The position numbers and the translations under genes are program-made. A DNA stretch of 64,000 nucleotides, taken from assembly GCA_008477525.1 (NCBI GenBank), contig SPDT01000004.1:4030001-4094000 (forward strand), written 5' to 3'. This DNA comes from Hypomyces perniciosus. Lineage: Eukaryota > Ascomycota > Sordariomycetes > Hypocreales > Hypocreaceae. Positions 21,835 to 33,276 of this stretch are shown here, one piece after another. How positions within the stretch are numbered: the stretch's first letter is position 1; each line of letters begins with the position of its first letter. The notes under the pieces are model-generated. The model was not told where the DNA came from. It saw only the letters and a program-made list of their open reading frames with translations, and ran no database searches.

Positions 21835-23913
21835 CTATATGCCAACAGCAGCCTCAGCCAAGACGCCAAGTAAACTGGCGGCAGCACCGCCAATGCCGAC
21901 GACACCGAGGGTTTCGCCCCATGCCCGCCTCTTCGTTGAGCGAGGTTCTCTGCGATCATCCCGACGGTCGCGGTCGCTGCGGGATGACCGATAGTAGTCG
22001 TCATCCCTACGATGTCTATCGCTTCCACTGTCACGTCTTCTTCGGCCCTCATCGCGATGTCGGCCGTGGTCATCTCTATCTCGATCATCGCGATCACGGT
22101 TCCTCCTTGATGAGTTGTGTTCTCGCTGCCACTCACGATCTTCCTTCTCGCGAGGGCTCACCTCATGCGGCTCGGGGTCGAACCGTACATGGTTTGTGTT
22201 CTTGTTCTTGAGAATGGGTTTTGGCAAAACAGTGCTTGCTGGTGACGTCTTGTTCTTCTCCGGCGGGCTCACGATGAAGGGATAGCTCTTAGTGCCCTTC
22301 TCGGAATTCTTATCGTCATCAGGGCCAGTCGCATCAGTCTCATGCCCTGATTCACCATCAGTATCATCGTCGTCATCACGACTGCTCTTGGAATCCCTCC
22401 GCTCGCGCTTGTTGGCTTCACGTCTATACGGCGGTGGCTTGCCCATCCGCGCCGCACGACACTCAGCGCTCAACTGGGCAAAGTGTGCGATTTGTTCGCG
22501 CGACAGACAGCCAAGAATAGCAACGTACTCAGGGCGAGCCTCATACCGCACGCCAGCCCTGTGAAGAACCTCCGGGCTGACGAGAGTGCGCCTGATCCTG
22601 GTCCACTGTGCATCCATGGGAATCTCCCGGCCATAGCTATCAGGTGCCAGGCGATGCATAGGTGGACCAAAGCCATATGCCGATGGCGCACTCGACCCAT
22701 ATGCGTAAGGCCCACCGGTGTAATAAGGTGGCTGAGGATGGGCAAGTAGATGAGGGGCCCCGATTTGCGAGTTGGCGGATTTCGACAGCTCTGTTTCAGG
22801 GGGATGCAAGGTACCAGCCATTTCAGATGTAAGGAATCTCTGGTCTGCCTGGAATGGCGGGATGCCCTGAATGGGGGACTGTATATGAAGACCAGCCATG
22901 CTCACGTTGAGAGCATCCATCGTCATCAAATCCCTGGTAGAGATCATTGCCAATGAGTATTCAGTCTCACCACTGTTCTCATCCGAGGGCCAGGAGCGGT
23001 GATCATAGGATAGCTGATGTATCAATCCAAGAGGGGGCGACTGGTCTGGCATGACTTCCTCGGTTTGCATGACGGGACTGGGCTGGTCAAAATCCGACAT
23101 GTCCTTTAAACCCACCCGTGGAGATAGGGCTTCGCACTCGAGGAGCCCTCGAACAGTGGGCGGGGCGCCGCCGTTCATCGTCGACATGGACTCAAGTTCA
23201 CGTATGTAGGCACGTAGAATGTCCTATAGTCATAGCACAGGTTACCTTTATCATTCTGACATAACAACAGCTTAGCGCAACAGGAAGTTGGGCACGTGGG
23301 TGCATACCTTGTGCTCGTCCAAGATTTTCGACGAGAAACCCTCCTTCTCGAGCTCAGATTTGAACTCTTGCCAAATCTCATGTTCATCGCCGGTCGTATC
23401 GTTGTCTCGGCGACTGAACAGCCTTCGTGCAATAACGTCGACCTTGTCCTTGATCACCTCGAGGCCCGGTTGGTTACTGTCAGCTGCCGCACTGGGGTTA
23501 ATTTTGGCGGCGCTCTCCAGCTGCACCCGATCAAGGAAGCGATCTATGACAGCCTTTTCATGCTGAAGCTTAGACCGGGTGGCGATGACTTGGTCGGCCA
23601 TGCCATCGACGGAGGGGTCCTCGGTAGCTCCATACTGGTCCAAGACGGTCTCGAGGTGCTTCAAGGCAAGTTCGGCGTCCTTGACGAGCGGGCTCAGCTC
23701 CTGCGAATACGAAGAGGGCTCATCGGCGTTGAGCAGGGAGTCCGGGTCCGCAGCCTCGACGCGGAGGTGGCGCAGGGCAATATGGAGCTGGTGGACAGCG
23801 AGAGCGACATCTGCTGATAGAGCCGAGGTGGGAGACTGTTTGGCGCGAACAAAAAGGGTCCTAGCAAAGGCATCGACGGCATCGATGTGTTCGGCGATGA
23901 AAGCGCCGCTCAT
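21835..23913 (-). CDS. Uncharacterised fungal protein with DUF8035-like segment and charged RD-rich tail
   Basis: Two exons (23913-23308 and 23223-21835; 84-bp intron with CTATAG acceptor) give 664 aa. The first ~200 residues look like a helical bundle (HIDAVDAFARTLFVRAKQ, LAVHQLHIALRHLRVEA). A central segment, WTRIRRTLVSPEVLHRAGVR followed by a REQIAHFAQL block, resembles the short fungal DUF8035 module, which has no known function. Then follow an acidic Ser/Asp stretch (DDDDTDGES), a VRFDPEPHEVSPREKEDREW block, and a tail of about 70 residues dominated by R, D, H and S. The last ~25 residues (VVGIGGAAASLLGVLAEAAVG) are hydrophobic and glycine/alanine-rich, like a membrane-active or packing helix. 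Function unknown. The start is the first ATG of the open exon; no better upstream candidate is seen. Confidence 0.75.
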
Positions 23914-23991
23914 GGCTGAGATGATGGTGCCTAAGTAGAGCAGCTATATGTTTGATAGCTAATGAGATGGCGATCTGCTGTGACGTGATGA

Positions 23992-24012
23992 AAGAAGAAG
24001 AAGAAGAAGAAG
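23992..24012 (+). repeat. GAA trinucleotide repeat
   Basis: About seven GAA/AGA units about 80 bp upstream of the DUF8035-like start codon, i.e. a CTT tract in its leader or promoter, followed by four TTG units. Confidence 0.85.
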
Positions 24013-25400
24013 GGTGTTGTTGTTGTTGACTCTGGATACTACTCGAAGCAGCAGTGTGTGGTGGAGTGAGAGGTGAGTGGTGGATATTATCGTTGGGCCG
24101 CAGTCGACCTGACACTGACTGACCCCAACCCGGAACGGAACCCAGCGCGTGCGTCTGTCTGTCTATGTGTCCGTTTGTCCGTCTGTTTGTGGTGAGGGTT
24201 TGTTTGTCCTGTGCTGTGTGCTGTGTGCTGTGGCCTCGTGATATGTCGAGCTGACTGAGGGGATCTGGTTGGTCAGCACGAGTGGTGAAGATGGCGCAGC
24301 AGACAGGTTTCCGTGCCAAGAACGGGCCTATGCTTGGAGGTTTGGCGATGAGCTGATAAGTATGGAGAATAAATTATCTAATGAATCAATCAATCAATTA
24401 ATAAGAGACGGGGGAGGGTGGAAGAGAGGAGGGAGATGGGATAGAAAAGGAAATGGTTAGATAGATACCTCTCTCCAGGTACACGTCTGTCATCAATGTC
24501 TGTCTTGCTGTCTGTCCATCGGTAATCGCCTCCTTCAGTGTGCTGCCCCTCACCCATCACGGGCGTCCAGCGCATGTGGTCCGCTGAGCGGGAGGTCTCA
24601 GCAGCCCTCTCCAGGTGCTTGGGTGCTAACGAACAACCTTTGTAGGCCATCATCGTGAGGCCATGACCACACCCTCTTGTCAACATGGCCTGGCTCAGGT
24701 ATGTAGGATTGACTCCGATTGAGTCTGGCTCAGTCTGGTTCAGTCTGACAGTGACGTCGCCTTCAGCTTCAGCTTCACTATTGGCCCAAGCCCGGGCCCG
24801 TTCGCCCCTCCTTCACAGGGCTGGCCAACCAGAATCCCTGTTGCCTCCACGTCTTCTAAACGTCTTCCAAAGAGCCTCGCAAGAAGCCTGGCGACATCGC
24901 AGCATGCCGTCCATTCCAGCCCATGACACTTGGCTACGTCAGGGATCGTCTCTTTAATTTTGCCTCTTTTTTTTCTTTTCTTTTCTCTCGAGATTTCAAA
25001 GTTGTCAAAGCTGTTGTTTGTTACTCGTACTATAGACTCTGCTCTGCTTTGCCACCAACATCGCCATGTCCGAATACGACATATCCGTCTGACATAGATA
25101 CGAAGTAGTAGTGCTACTAATACTCTTCGTACTTCGTAAATAATCCACTTTGCTCCAAACTACATGAGGCTGTGTTTCCTCCTCCCTGACTCAGACCAGG
25201 CCACACCATGAGGCTGTGGCAAACCCATCCATCCATGCCATTACCACGGCGATCCGATCCCAACTACGAAGTAACCAACACTAACAAAATAGTTATTTAA
25301 TACACAGATACTATATGTCGTACATGCCACAAACGATGTGCATTAGACTGAGCAATAAAAGGTCCCGCCATGCGCTCGGTCAAGCAAGTCATCAACCGCA

Positions 25401-25430
25401 CCCCTCCGGCCCCCTCCGGCCCCCTCCGGA
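25401..25430 (+). repeat. Threefold tandem 10-mer CCCCTCCGGC
   Basis: Three head-to-tail copies of CCCCTCCGGC (the last base of the third differs). Each contains CCCCT, the stress response element core bound by Msn2/4-type C2H2 factors, and CCGG. No start codon lies close by on the plus strand, so any regulatory role is uncertain. Confidence 0.9.
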
Positions 25431-26381
25431 CCCTGATAATAGACGTCATTCCGGAGTCGGGGGGCCTAGGGAAATAAGAAACAAACATACTTCAAGCTAT
25501 CCTTTAGCTTCTCTTTTCTCTAACGGTTCATCTTCCCCGGCAAAAGGTGGGCGGCTCTTCGCGGGTTAGACAAAACTTCCTCCATTGTTGCTCGCATTAC
25601 TTTGTACACCCTTTGTCTCACCATTCCTCTGTCACATGTTAAAGCGGAACAACACACCTGTTGATAACCATTCAATCCTTCGGCTTCTAATCCGCATATC
25701 TCACCGAATCCATAGAGTCACAAGTTTGGTGTGCATGCCCTTGGGTGGCCGTTGCGCGCGCCTATGTAGTTTACTTACACAATCATCTAAGCCAACCAAC
25801 CACACACCCCTGAAGCAAACATGTGCGAAGATGCCTGGATGCAAACTTGAGAGGAAGTGGTGTATACATGATGCTCACGAAACCAGATCAATCATCGGTG
25901 CCCAGGTCCAGTTTCGAGACTGTCCACTTCGCTGGCTTGGCTCACATCACTCACCACTCACTCCCTTTGTACCAGGTGCTCCTCCTCAGGTATTTGCCAT
26001 CTGGCCAGACAGTTGTAGGATACATTATATACAGTCTGGCAATGGCATATAAAAAGGCAATGTGTTGCCTTGACCCAAATTGCGCCGTGCTCTCTCAGCT
26101 CTCCTCCATATGACAACCATGTGTGACCGTCCCTTTTTAAGCTCCGCCCGACATCCAGAGAGAGATGGGTAGATAAGCTCTCCGCTCGGCCTTCCCCTTC
26201 CGCCATGTGCAGCAGCCAGTGGACAGGCAGTGCTTCATCCTCGTCCCGTCAGACAGCAAGCCTAGCTCCAAAGTTTGGCCATCGGTCGCCCGACTTGTCT
26301 GAATCGAGCTAAACCACACGCCTCAGCCGCACCAACAACCTCACGGCCCATATCCTCCGCCTCCGGGGATGCGGATGCGGC

Positions 26382-29163
26382 TCAAATCGCCAGCTTCTCC
26401 AATGAGTATGCTTCCACCTTTCGACTAATGAGGTGTCCGGTCTCGCGCATGCTTCGCTGCACTACCTCGCCTCCTGACACCACCTTCTCCTTTGTCGGCA
26501 GCTGCTTGGTCTTCAAGCCCAGCGGTAGCAGCCGAGACTCTTTGCTCTCAAGATGCACCGCGATCGGCTTGTTGGTGTTCCATGCTTGTCTGGCTACCCC
26601 ACCCTTCTGTGCTGCATAGCCGAACCGGACAGCCTCGCCGAGGATGCCGTTCAAGTACACTGCTTCCTCGATTCCTTCCAGCGCCGCAGTCACCTCCAGT
26701 CTCAGCGCCGTCAGGAAATCGCCCGTGTCCGCCTTATCTGCCCACGATATAGCGTCATTGAAGAGCCATCCTCCAGCTCCGACAGCATCCAGGCACCGCC
26801 CCAAAAGATCCGCAATCAAGGTGATAACTCCATCCGGAGGAGGTTCGTTGCCTTCTGAATCGAAACTAGTAGGGTCGATATACAGAGAGGTCCATGCTCC
26901 GCGGAGCAGCTCCACCCGTAGCATGTAGATGAGCGACATGATATCCTCAGTTGAAACAGTAGTTCGGAGCGCCTTGACCGTTGACACTGCCGGCAGTCGC
27001 CACAGCTTGGCAAAGGCCAAAGTTAGGCCGCGTGAACGGCTGCTAGACTCGTCGCCGAGGTAGTGCTCTGTGATTGCAATCTTTCGCTCAAGTTCATCTA
27101 GGTCCATTTCATAGTCGTCCTTGCTGTCGTCATGTGGTTCGCTCTTCAACAGCTTAACAGCCTCCAGTGTGCTCTCGGGAATCAAATCCATGTTCAGCAT
27201 GAGAGTCCGGATGACGACCAACAGCTCAACCTCGCCCAACTTGGTCGCCTGAAGGTAATTCAGGAGCAGTGACATGGAAAGATCGGCATCAATGAGACAT
27301 TTGACCAGAGCGCCCGCTAGAGTCTTACCCTCAGCCGCCTCAGCCGCCAATTCATCTCGGAAGGCCGACCTCAAGTTGGAAAGACTCAGATGTCCAGCCA
27401 CCACCAGATAGGTCGTCACATTGCTCTCGGGCAAGATGAGGCGAAGCTCCAACTGCGAAGAGTCGTCTGACGCTTTTTGGTCGACTGAGAAAATCTGACT
27501 GATAGCGTAGAGGACCCATCGTCGGTCTACGGTAGCATATGCCGATGTCTGTGGTAGCCAATCCCATTCTGGTAGCTCTTGCACGTCGGAGGCGTCTTGT
27601 CCATCGGGGCTGTCGCTCTTGGCCGGCTCTGCATCTTTCCTAGCCATGCAGAACTTGTCACGCAAGACTTCTTCCCATTTACCCAATTCGTTGTTGGCGA
27701 GCAGCTTGTCAGCAGCCTCTGTCTCGGCCTGAAGCTGAGTCAGGTAGTTTTCCGTCATGGTACCAGGGATCTGGCGGGAGAATTCAAATGACGCTTCGCA
27801 CTTGAACTTTTTGGTCGGCACGTCGACGGCAGTCCCGCGTCCAATGGAGTCGATCAAGAGACCTTCTTTCCGTCTCTTACCCTGGTTCTTGGGTGGCTCA
27901 ACCTGGATAGAGACAAGGACATTGTCAACCAAGGCAACAACAAGGTCCTGACTTCGCAGATAGCTGATCAGTTGGCATGACTGTGGGACCTGGTTTTCGC
28001 TCGGTAACTCAGACCAGTCCAAGGAAGCCTTTGAGTGAATGGACCGATACTGGTAGTTGTAGAGGCCAATTGAGTCCAAAGAAGATGCGAGGATAAATGG
28101 TCTGGAGAGGCGCGAGAAAGACTCGGCACTATCCATGTCAATGGTCGACTTGAGTTTTGGGACAGCTCCAGTCAGATCGTAGACACCTAGGATTCCTTGC
28201 TGGAGTTGAAGGAGAACGCCTGATTGCACATCCACTTGGTAAGCAGGCGACTTTCCACCGGTTTGACCAGCCACAGAAGCAATCGGAACGATGTCCAGAG
28301 GCACCAGATGCTGAATGTCTGCAGCTGCGGAAGGGTTCCCAGACAACGCCGCGAGCACAATCAAATGCCGACATTCAACACCTTGGTTGGAGCTCCTGGA
28401 CACAAGAACAAGAAGCTCTGGGTTTGCGTCAAGCGCCCTTGGAAGTGCGCTAAAGACTTCGGGTCGGTTCTTGAAAATTCCTTCATTGAACTCGGCCATG
28501 CTTCCCGAAACCACATACTCAACATGGAAGCCACTGACGGTTGTCGCAACGGCATCCTGAACCACCGATTTCGCAGACGAAGACCACTGGATTGCAAGTG
28601 TCTCCCCAGAGAGGCATACCAATTCTCCATCCTGACAGACAGCAATGAGATTCCCAATCGCGGCGGACTGAGTTGTCGTTGAGGAGCAAGTCAGATACCT
28701 GACTGGAGAGGTGGACAACGTTTGCGAGGAGCTTGTAGACGTGGTCTTTCCATCACGGTGCGCAACGTCTTTGAAGAGCGTGATCTTCTGGGAGCCCAGA
28801 TCGCTGGTCGCTATGAACGTGTATCGCAAAGCATCGGTGCTATCGTTGCGACGGATTCTGACAGAGTACGGCGGACAGGTGAACGATTCTTGGGGCGGAA
28901 TTGGGTACGAAGTGATGAGCCTTGACGCAGGGACCTATTCCATCGTCAGCACATCGCATTGGACTCATGCGCGAGTCTCTTACATCGTAAATGCTTGTTG
29001 TCTCGCCATCAACACCAACGACAAGCTCTGTTCGTTTTCGCTTCTTCTGTCCATCGCGTTGGCCGTACACTTCTCTGGCGACGATGTTGCCTTCAGTATG
29101 GTCCAGCGGCTTCGGCAGAGTCGCCAGCACGTATGGCTTGTGTATCCTGTATTCAGAAGCCAT
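26382..29163 (-). CDS. UTP8: U3 snoRNP / t-UTP complex protein Utp8
   Basis: Subunit of the t-UTP (UtpA) complex, which binds the 5' ETS of pre-rRNA in the nucleolus to start small-subunit processome assembly; yeast Utp8 has also been linked to tRNA export. Exons 29163-28984 and 28934-26382 (49-bp intron) give 910 aa. The start ATG at 29163 opens MASEYRIHKPYVLATLP; the frame is open further upstream but only with a TTG. An early KKRKR is a likely nuclear or nucleolar signal. The N-terminal half carries beta-propeller-like strands (YPIPPQESFTCPPYS, RYTFIATSDLGSQKITLF) and the C-terminal half is helical. Assignment rests on memory of fungal Utp8 sequences, and the large length fits filamentous fungi rather than the 713-aa yeast protein. 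It is divergent from ELG1 across ~580 bp. Confidence 0.8.
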
Positions 29164-29742
29164 AACGACAGCTGGTGATGGTTTGAACTTTGCACAAGGC
29201 TCGCTCACAGATTCTGCCAATTGAAGCTCTCTCGCTTTCTCTGGGCAAAAAAAAAAAAGTTGGAGCGGACCGACGCAATATTCCGTGGTGGGCTGTGCTT
29301 ACATAATGTGCATAGTGGGGGGAATTGGGGGGAGTTCGTGAGAAGCGGGTCTGTCATGTGTGGCGCGCGCAATTCATCGTATCCCTGTCATAAATCAATA
29401 GACGCGTAAATGGAGACTCGATCGACGCGTCCAAAAGTTGCTCCCGATGTCCGTGACGCGATTTCGCCTTGAGACTCCACATCCATCCGATACCATAACG
29501 AAGGACATACGGAGTACGAGTATTCGGAATCACCAACGCCTGGTGACCTCGTCTTGCCTATCAGCAAACAATTCGAAATTCCACGCCACCAAAGATCATT
29601 ATCTCCGTCCATACGGCGCTGTCCTGGGTCATGACCTCTTCATGTTGAATGGAGGGTATGCAGTAGGCATTGGTGCTCTTGCGGTGTGGACGCCGTTGAC
29701 GAATGCTTGCTAATCCAGCTTATAGCAGATTCATTCGCTTCA
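29164..29742. promoter_or_regulatory. Bidirectional promoter region UTP8 / ELG1
   Basis: 579 bp between divergent start codons. It contains a run of 12 A at about 29248 and one copy of TACGGAGTA (about 29514), the only exact copy I found left of 38 kb. Confidence 0.55.
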
Positions 29743-32700
29743 ATGGGGCCAGTGCTGGTCGAAACAATGGTAGAGGGAGAGATAAACGACCCGTCCAAGA
29801 AGGTTCATCCATTCTTCTCCAAAAGCGAACTGCCAACAATCCCGTCCACAGAACAGCCCTCCGTGGCTTCAACGGCTGCTACCGCCGAGCAACCAACACC
29901 TGAAGTCAACAGCGAAGAGCCTCGAAAGAAACGACGCAAGACCGATACCTCCCTTCCTCAGGATGACAACGAGACTAAGAAACAGCGTCGAAAGAGGAGG
30001 AGTCTGGGCAAGTCCTTGAACGGGGCGATTCTCAATCATCTTGTCAAACCTGATCAGAACCCTTCACCCTCAGATAATCATATCGACCAACATGTCCACA
30101 AGTTTCCAACGCCCCCCTTGAGCGAGGTATCCCCTCAGCCGCCAGAGGAAAATGTTGATGCGGTAGTCAAGCCTGACTCTGACAACTCAACTCCTATTCC
30201 CCCTAAGCCCAAGACCCATATCCCCATCCTACCGAAAAAGGTCCTCAAATTTAACCCCAAAACTGGAACATTTGGGTCGCCCCCGAAACCAAAGCCAACA
30301 AGCAAGCCCTCTCGCATCGTCACCATTAAGTATGGACGAGATGATGAACATCGCAAAGACATTGGTGGGAGGATCACACGAATGCTTGAAGAGAACCCTC
30401 AGCTTTCACAAACTCCAAATAAGTCTTCACTGCGAGACAAAGCCAAACCCGAACGGCCGAGTAAAACCGGTGCATCTAAAGGCACTCATCCGTTCTTCAG
30501 TAAAGCGAAACCTCAATCAGAAGCCGACAAGTCAGCCGACCCAGTTAGGAAACCAGTCGAGAGGCACACGGTCTTCATGTCTACACCAATGTCTCCGAAT
30601 AAACCAAGGAATTCGTTCGCCATCGGGAAGGCTCCTCAATTTGGTGTAAAGTCCGCTGGCACCAAGGAGCCTGGGGCCTTGCATCCATTATGGCCAGCTC
30701 AGGGAATGGCCCACATTAGGGGCGTGCATCCTATTTGCTCAAAAGCAGTAGCGAGCAATACGCACAGTCGATCTAAAAAGTCGAAGGGTGCGGTCATCGC
30801 GGTGGCTGCGCAAGAGTCCGTCTTACGCCATCTTGTGAACCGCATGGACGTTACAGCATTACGCAATAGCTTACCGAGAGATAACGACAACTTTGCTCCT
30901 GTTCCTGCTGAATTGCGCTTGCCGCGGAAATGCTTTGAAAGTGGACGAAAGCTCCAGAAACGAATTCGACCACAACTGCAGACCCGTTTCAATGGGACCT
31001 CTGTCTATGACGGGGCCGATTTGAGCGCAGATGAGCTGTCAGGACAGCAGCCTTCGAAGGTTCATCCGGCTATTGGTCGACTTTACAAATCCCTAGAGAC
31101 ACAGCTATCTGCGTATGATAGGTCATGTTGCGAAAGTCTGTCTTGGGTACAAAAGTATGCGCCCACAACTGCGGCGCAGGTGCTACAAATAGGGAAGGAA
31201 GCCTTCCTTCTGAGCCAATGGTTACAGGCTTTGAGGGTTCAGTCAGTTGAAAGCGGAAGCTCTGAGGTTGACAAAACCAAAGGGAAGTCTGAGGGGGCTC
31301 CGAAGAAAAAAAGGAAGAAGAGCAAACTTGACGGTTTTGTTGTCAACAGTGATGATGAGGCGGCCGAGATGGACGAGATCTCGGATGATGACGACTGGAG
31401 CCCCTCTCTTGGCTTTGGTCAGCTTAAGAAGTCGGTCATGCGCAATGTCGACATGATGGCCAAAGGCGCCAAGGATCAGGGGCGACTGACGAACGCCATT
31501 ATTCTGAGTGGACCGCATGGCAGCGGGAAGACTGCTGCAGTCTATGCTGTTGCCAGGGAGTTGGACTTTGAGGTGTTTGAGATTAACTCTAGTAGTCGAA
31601 GGAGTGGAAAAGACATTCTGGAGAAGGTCGGCGACATGACGCGCAACCATTTGGTTCAGCAAAATCGTGCCGAATCAACGCTGATCGATCCCGACGAGGT
31701 CGCCAACAACATCAAATCTGGGAAGCAAGGAATGATGACAACCTTCTTCAAGCCCAAGGCGGCGGTCCAAACTCAGCAGAAGACGGAGCCTAAAGAGGGG
31801 GTTGCAAAGGACTCTAAACCATTACCAGCAAAGAGTCAGAAACAATCCCTCATTCTCCTCGAAGAGGTTGATGTCTTGTTCGAGGAGGACAAGAACTTTT
31901 GGGCTACGTTAATGGGGCTGATTGCTCAGTCGAAACGACCGTTCATTATGACCTGCAATGACGAAAACCTGGTGCCCATTCAAAGTCTGAACCTGCATGG
32001 TATCTTCCGATTCTCCCCGGCACAGTCTAGTCTGGCCGTGGATCTGTGTATCCTCATCGCTGCAAATGAATCGCATGCTCTTCAAAGATCGGCCGTCGAG
32101 GCATTGTACTGCTCTCGCAACAACGATCTGAGAGCCACAATTACAGAACTCAACTACTGGTGCCAGATCGGCGTCGGTGATCGCAGAGGGGGCTTTGATT
32201 GGTTCTATCTCCGCTGGCCCAAGGGCTCCGACCTCGATGAGAACGGCGATGTGGTACGGGTGATCAGCGAGGATACTTATCAGAGGGGCATGGGTTGGGT
32301 TTGTCGAGACCTAATCGTCACTGCCCCTGATCTGCTTGACGCCGAGGAGGAAGCCCTGCGACAAACCTGGGATTCCCGGCAGCTGGACATGGGCGATTGG
32401 TGCAATACCATCAACGTGAGATCATGGGCAACAAGAGAATCAGAGTCGAAGCCAAGCTCATCCACCAGATCCGCTGCGTTGGCTGCATATGATGCATTTT
32501 GCAACACCATGAGCGATGCAGACATTTGCTCAAGCGGTGCATACGGCACCAAGCTACAGGAAATTATCGACCCTACTTTACCAGAGCTTCCAAGCAACGT
32601 CAGGGAAGACTTTATCCTCGGACGGGTATTGCTTGACGCAGATCCTGTCATACACTATGTGTCAACAAACACAGCCATTTCCAGGTCGCTCAAGTCCTTC

Positions 32701-33276
32701 GCACGAGCAACCTTGTACAACTTCACTACGGAGTCTCATCCCGCAATCGAGAAGCCAGCTTTACGTCCCGTGGATGAGAAGCGCGCCATCTCCATCCTCG
32801 ATTCATCCTTCCGATCCCAGCCTCACCAGATGACCCGGTACGACATAGCCGTTGCTTTCGACCCCATCGCCATCGCCCCCAAAGCCGCCCCAACAACACA
32901 CCTCGACCCCTCCGTCTTCGACCGCACAATGAAAGTCATCGTCCTCGACGTCGCCCCCTGGGTCCGCGGCATCGTATCCTACGAACACCGACTCATGCAA
33001 AAGCGGCTCAAGCTAAGCAACCTCCTAAGCGAAGGCGGCAACGGCAAACGGAAACGCATGCGAACCACCCGCAGCGCAATGTCAGCTCTTGAAGGCGGCG
33101 AACGGAGGAGCACGCGGCGTGAGAGGCACTTTGGCGATTGTCTCACCATGACACACGTCATGCGCACTGGCGGCGACGCCTGGGCAGATGAAGTGTTGGA
33201 GGAAGCGATCAAGTCCGAGGCGGAAGAAGGCGGTGCGCCGAGCAGTCCTATCTCTGATGATTTATCGTCGCATTAA
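29743..33276 (+). CDS. ELG1: Elg1/ATAD5-like PCNA unloader, AAA+ ATPase
   Basis: Large subunit of the Elg1 RFC-like complex, which removes PCNA from DNA after replication and protects genome and telomere stability. Single exon, 1,177 aa from the ATG at 29743; the frame continues upstream only from a GTG. The N-terminal ~470 residues are disordered and basic. They hold two HPFFSK motifs (residues about 22 and 250) of the kind seen in Elg1 N-termini and several KKRRK-type nuclear signals. The ATPase core follows: WVQKYAP, Walker A GPHGSGKT near residue 590, the EINSSSRRSGKDI block, and Walker B as LLEEVDVLFEED near residue 703, then an ITCNDE-like sensor (MTCNDENLVP). The yeast protein is 791 aa; filamentous fungal and animal versions are longer, as here. 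RFC1 is less likely because no BRCT domain is present. Confidence 0.9.
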   Translation: MGPVLVETMVEGEINDPSKKVHPFFSKSELPTIPSTEQPSVASTAATAEQPTPEVNSEEPRKKRRKTDTSLPQDDNETKKQRRKRRSLGKSLNGAILNHLVKPDQNPSPSDNHIDQHVHKFPTPPLSEVSPQPPEENVDAVVKPDSDNSTPIPPKPKTHIPILPKKVLKFNPKTGTFGSPPKPKPTSKPSRIVTIKYGRDDEHRKDIGGRITRMLEENPQLSQTPNKSSLRDKAKPERPSKTGASKGTHPFFSKAKPQSEADKSADPVRKPVERHTVFMSTPMSPNKPRNSFAIGKAPQFGVKSAGTKEPGALHPLWPAQGMAHIRGVHPICSKAVASNTHSRSKKSKGAVIAVAAQESVLRHLVNRMDVTALRNSLPRDNDNFAPVPAELRLPRKCFESGRKLQKRIRPQLQTRFNGTSVYDGADLSADELSGQQPSKVHPAIGRLYKSLETQLSAYDRSCCESLSWVQKYAPTTAAQVLQIGKEAFLLSQWLQALRVQSVESGSSEVDKTKGKSEGAPKKKRKKSKLDGFVVNSDDEAAEMDEISDDDDWSPSLGFGQLKKSVMRNVDMMAKGAKDQGRLTNAIILSGPHGSGKTAAVYAVARELDFEVFEINSSSRRSGKDILEKVGDMTRNHLVQQNRAESTLIDPDEVANNIKSGKQGMMTTFFKPKAAVQTQQKTEPKEGVAKDSKPLPAKSQKQSLILLEEVDVLFEEDKNFWATLMGLIAQSKRPFIMTCNDENLVPIQSLNLHGIFRFSPAQSSLAVDLCILIAANESHALQRSAVEALYCSRNNDLRATITELNYWCQIGVGDRRGGFDWFYLRWPKGSDLDENGDVVRVISEDTYQRGMGWVCRDLIVTAPDLLDAEEEALRQTWDSRQLDMGDWCNTINVRSWATRESESKPSSSTRSAALAAYDAFCNTMSDADICSSGAYGTKLQEIIDPTLPELPSNVREDFILGRVLLDADPVIHYVSTNTAISRSLKSFARATLYNFTTESHPAIEKPALRPVDEKRAISILDSSFRSQPHQMTRYDIAVAFDPIAIAPKAAPTTHLDPSVFDRTMKVIVLDVAPWVRGIVSYEHRLMQKRLKLSNLLSEGGNGKRKRMRTTRSAMSALEGGERRSTRRERHFGDCLTMTHVMRTGGDAWADEVLEEAIKSEAEEGGAPSSPISDDLSSH

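Larger units (their letters stand above)
23914..26381. other. 2.5-kb intergenic region
   Basis: Lies upstream of the DUF8035-like gene and downstream of UTP8. It holds a GAA tract, Tyr-rich and CT-rich stretches (24960-24990), a threefold 10-bp repeat and several TACGAAGTA/TACTTCGTA motifs (25097, 25127 and 25265). Open frames up to ~155 codons have no family resemblance. No tRNA found. Confidence 0.5.

Noticed and set aside
29164..29220. Upstream extension of UTP8 by 19 codons
   Set aside because: The frame is open but begins with TTG; the ATG at 29163 is the first real start and opens a conserved-looking block.
29686..29742. Upstream extension of ELG1 by 19 codons
   Set aside because: It begins with GTG and passes through a sequence that looks like an intron end or leader; the ATG at 29743 is preferred.
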